Shown here: in pieces, positions 4,952 to 5,600 of the stretch | Layout of the letters: each line of letters starts with the position of its first letter | Position numbering within the stretch: the first letter of the stretch is position 1 | NCBI GenBank assembly: GCA_031271065.1 | Contig: JAISWP010000093.1 | Span: 1 to 5,600, forward strand | From: Synergistaceae bacterium | GTDB taxonomy: Bacteria; Synergistota; Synergistia; Synergistales; Synergistaceae | DNA: 5,600 nucleotides | Direction of reading: 5' to 3' | Translations under genes and position numbers: made by a program | Notes under the pieces: model-generated | Databases searched by the model: none | What the model saw: only the letters and a program-made list of their open reading frames with translations | Told to the model about the DNA's origin: nothing

Positions 4952-5600
4952 GTGAAAAATTTCGTAAGGATCAAATATTTTGCGCACGTATCTGCCGTTT
5001 CCCTGATTTTCACCTTCTTTCTGCCATTTGTCACACCGGGGCACGCTGTGATATTCGTGGACGATCTGAATCGGGAAATAGATCTGCCCCTGCCGATAGA
5101 AAGAGCGGCCGTGGCTAACCGCTACAATAATGAGCTCATCCGGGCGATAGGGGCTGGGAATAACGTTGTGGCTGTCGATCAATATACGTCGCAGGACAGC
5201 GTTTACTGGTCGAAGTTCGGTCCCGAGACTACGTTCGGCAGAGACGAATACAATTATGAAATGCTGACGGGACTGGGTCCGCAGGTACTCATCCTTCCCA
5301 AAAACGGCAGAGTCGAAGAGGCGGCGGAAAAACTCAAACCGTTCGGGATAGAGGTCGTCGTGATTACCGGATGGGACAACGCCGGGATCGAAAAGCAGAT
5401 AAGGCTTGCCGGGCGGCTTTTCGGCCGTGAAAAGGAGGCGGAAGATCTCGCGGCCTTTTACCGGCGCCCTGTAGAGTACATCGAGAGCAAATTGGAAGGA
5501 GTGAAAGAAAAAAAGACGGTTTACTGGGAGTACGGGGACGACTATTCCACCTGTATTCCCGGAACCTCGAACGACGGCTGGCACAATATGATATTGATGG
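4952..5600 (+). CDS. Periplasmic binding protein of the BtuF/FecB (TroA-like) family, 3' end cut off by the window edge
   Basis: This frame starts at GTG 4952, with AAAGGAGA (4935-4942) 9 bases upstream, and is open for 216 codons to the window end. Residues 1-32 form a signal peptide, with a hydrophobic stretch at 13-28 and a probable cut after GHA. There is no lipobox Cys, so the protein is free in the periplasm. The mature start VIFVDDLNREIDLPLPIERA matches the opening DxxGRxVxLPxxPxR strand pattern of class III binding proteins. Later come LIRAIGAGNNVVAVDQ (63-78), EMLTGLGPQVLILP (103-116) and FGIEVVVI (131-138), the usual alternation of the first lobe. Such proteins carry cobalamin, ferric siderophores or heme to BtuCD/FecCD-type importers. 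The upstream cobalamin riboswitch favours a corrinoid ligand, but cobalt chelates or another B12-linked cargo remain possible. Transporter genes presumably lie beyond the edge. An ATG at 4942 opens another frame with no family features. Confidence 0.88.
   Translation, partial: MKNFVRIKYFAHVSAVSLIFTFFLPFVTPGHAVIFVDDLNREIDLPLPIERAAVANRYNNELIRAIGAGNNVVAVDQYTSQDSVYWSKFGPETTFGRDEYNYEMLTGLGPQVLILPKNGRVEEAAEKLKPFGIEVVVITGWDNAGIEKQIRLAGRLFGREKEAEDLAAFYRRPVEYIESKLEGVKEKKTVYWEYGDDYSTCIPGTSNDGWHNMILM

Noticed and set aside
4688..5584. Long minus-strand open frame (298 codons) over the right-hand region
   Set aside because: It runs antisense through the cobalamin riboswitch, its terminator and the signal-peptide-bearing binding protein, and its translation shows no family features.
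1..5600. CRISPR array, tRNA, rRNA, insertion sequence or phage genes
   Set aside because: I found no regularly spaced direct repeats, no cloverleaf or rRNA-like segment and no transposase or phage-like protein in reading the window.

Overview
The window reads as part of a chromosome from a fairly GC-rich bacterium, probably diderm and anaerobic. Both substrate-binding proteins have Sec-type signal peptides without a lipobox cysteine, which fits a periplasm. Several starts follow strong AAGGAGG-like ribosome sites, and some are GTG or TTG. An ECF-type riboflavin importer together with an FmdE-like protein suggests an anaerobe such as a member of the Synergistota, but that assignment is a guess. 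I saw no mobile element, CRISPR array, tRNA or rRNA.

Layout. Positions 1-3114 hold a minus-strand operon read from right to left: ABC permease (3114-2332), ABC ATPase (2330-1629), periplasmic NMT1/SsuA-like binding protein (1593-640), and a protein that may be FmdE-like (636 to beyond the window edge). The substrate of this importer cannot be read from the sequence. A 152-base gap (3115-3266) holds candidate promoters and a hairpin with a T-tract. Positions 3267-4575 hold a second minus-strand unit: FMN riboswitch (4575-4456), intrinsic terminator (4438-4404), riboflavin importer S component RibU (4356-3736) and a small FMN-binding split-barrel protein (3746-3267) that overlaps the end of ribU.

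Positions 4576-4694 form a divergent promoter region. On the plus strand a cobalamin riboswitch (about 4695-4835) and an intrinsic terminator (4899-4932) precede a periplasmic binding protein of the BtuF/FecB (TroA-like) type, which starts at 4952 and runs off the right edge.

How it works together. The right half is a two-vitamin control point. One short intergenic region fires leftward into an FMN-sensing leader that should shut off riboflavin uptake when FMN is plentiful. It fires rightward into a B12-sensing leader that should shut off a probable corrinoid or metal-chelate binding protein when cobalamin is plentiful. The left half is a separate NMT1-type uptake operon whose last gene may be an FmdE-like protein lacking the usual cysteine of its N-terminal motif.
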